Source of the DNA: Bacillota bacterium
GTDB lineage: Bacteria; Bacillota; Clostridia; Clostridiales; Clostridiaceae
NCBI GenBank assembly: GCA_021781745.1
Contig: JAJXWH010000029.1
Location: 1 to 64,000 of the forward strand
Length of the DNA: 64,000 nt
Direction: 5' to 3'
This document shows, piece by piece, positions 63,755-64,000 of this stretch (positions are counted from its first letter, which is position 1; each line of letters opens with the position of its first letter). The notes beneath the pieces were generated by a model, which saw nothing but the letters and a program-made list of their open reading frames with translations, was not told where the DNA came from and searched no databases. The position numbers and the translations under genes were made by a program.

Positions 63755-64000
63755 CTATACTCTTCTTACAATTATCCTATGAAGTATATCAACTGTGTAC
63801 TCTAAGTTGGTTGAAGCATCTTTTATATGATGATATACTTCTCTTTGTTTTAGAGCATACATTGGGTCATTACCCTTAAACACTTCAGTCATTCCATCTC
63901 GGTAAAGGTGTTCTACTTCAACATGTGTTTCTCTCATTTTAATAATGTTTTGTTGAGATTTTACCGGATTGCTTTCTAGAATTGTTAATGACTCAAATAA
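63755..64000 (-). CDS. DUF47 (PhoU-like) protein, C-terminal part, cut by the window edge
   Basis: The frame is open to the right edge, giving at least the last 81 residues. It shows EVEHLYRDGMTEVFKGNDP, then LKQREVYHHIKDASTNLEYT and VDILHRIIVRRV, which fit the C-terminus of DUF47 proteins, the PhoU-like accessory proteins of PiT phosphate transporters. The visible part is entirely helical. The internal ATG at 63937 is not a believable start, since the frame continues upstream without stops. Confidence 0.8.
   Translation of the reverse strand, partial: LFESLTILESNPVKSQQNIIKMRETHVEVEHLYRDGMTEVFKGNDPMYALKQREVYHHIKDASTNLEYTVDILHRIIVRRV

Overview
This window reads as a chromosomal segment of a low-G+C, spore-forming, fermentative Clostridium. 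The genus is inferred from very AT-rich DNA, strong AGGAGG-type ribosome binding sites, an alpha/beta-type SASP, YtaF, phosphoketolase, an FprA flavodiiron protein and Firmicutes-type large SRP RNA. No rRNA, tRNA, CRISPR array or intact insertion sequence was found.

Layout. 0-5 kb: the 5' end of an unknown gene at the left edge, an orphan one-PASTA Ser/Thr kinase, an NADPH-dependent FMN reductase-like flavoprotein and an aspartate 4-decarboxylase. 5-10 kb: SRP RNA followed in the same transcript by a ~200-nt structured ncRNA (raiA-motif-like; 6S RNA is the alternative), an MFS transporter, the agmatine-to-putrescine genes aguA-aguB, then a second copy of the ncRNA behind a near-identical promoter but without SRP RNA. 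10-18 kb: a glycosyltransferase, a SIMPL protein, a PAS-GGDEF-HD-GYP protein, a lone holin, bioB-bioY under a BirA-type operator, a very small kinase-like protein and an ECF S component. 18-27 kb: glycogen debranching enzyme, a frameshifted FAD oxidase, rlmA, SASP, thioesterase, ytaF, an MBL hydrolase, a pentapeptide-repeat protein and small unknowns. 27-32 kb: an iron/NO/oxygen stress block of FTR1 permease, Fe-S Crp/Fnr regulator, RIC (ScdA) repair protein and DUF438-hemerythrin protein; the last has a well-formed FNR class II promoter. 32-40 kb: UlaG-like hydrolase, a two-component system whose kinase carries an in-frame TAG, a CNNM/CorC protein, and an SDR enzyme downstream of a Crp-type regulator with a long palindrome between them.

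40-46 kb: a cell-surface polymer module with two different PNPT-family phosphosugar transferases (TagO/WecA-like and MraY-like) and a flippase, divergent from an XRE regulator. It is followed by an iron alcohol dehydrogenase, a 53-aa Ser/Lys-rich protein, a four-helix membrane protein broken by an in-frame TAA, and a G+C-richer PHP-domain gene. 48-52 kb: ilvB-ilvN beside a TetR regulator with a perfect GCAAGTAATTACTTGC operator, an XRE-DUF5680 regulator and an Fe-S protein. 52-58 kb: an ABC transporter (ATPase plus FtsX-type permease) and phosphoketolase. 58-64 kb: FprA and an acyl-CoA dehydrogenase / ETF-alpha-like / rubredoxin fusion, preceded by four GTATAC hexamers spaced exactly 13 bp apart, then a NADAR protein and the 3' end of a DUF47 gene at the right edge.

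The most interesting parts are the fusion-FprA locus, which looks like a compact route from acyl-CoA or reduced ETF through rubredoxin to O2/NO, its GTATAC array, and the duplicated structured ncRNA. Three genes carry single lesions (one frameshift and two in-frame stops), indicating recent decay or sequencing error.
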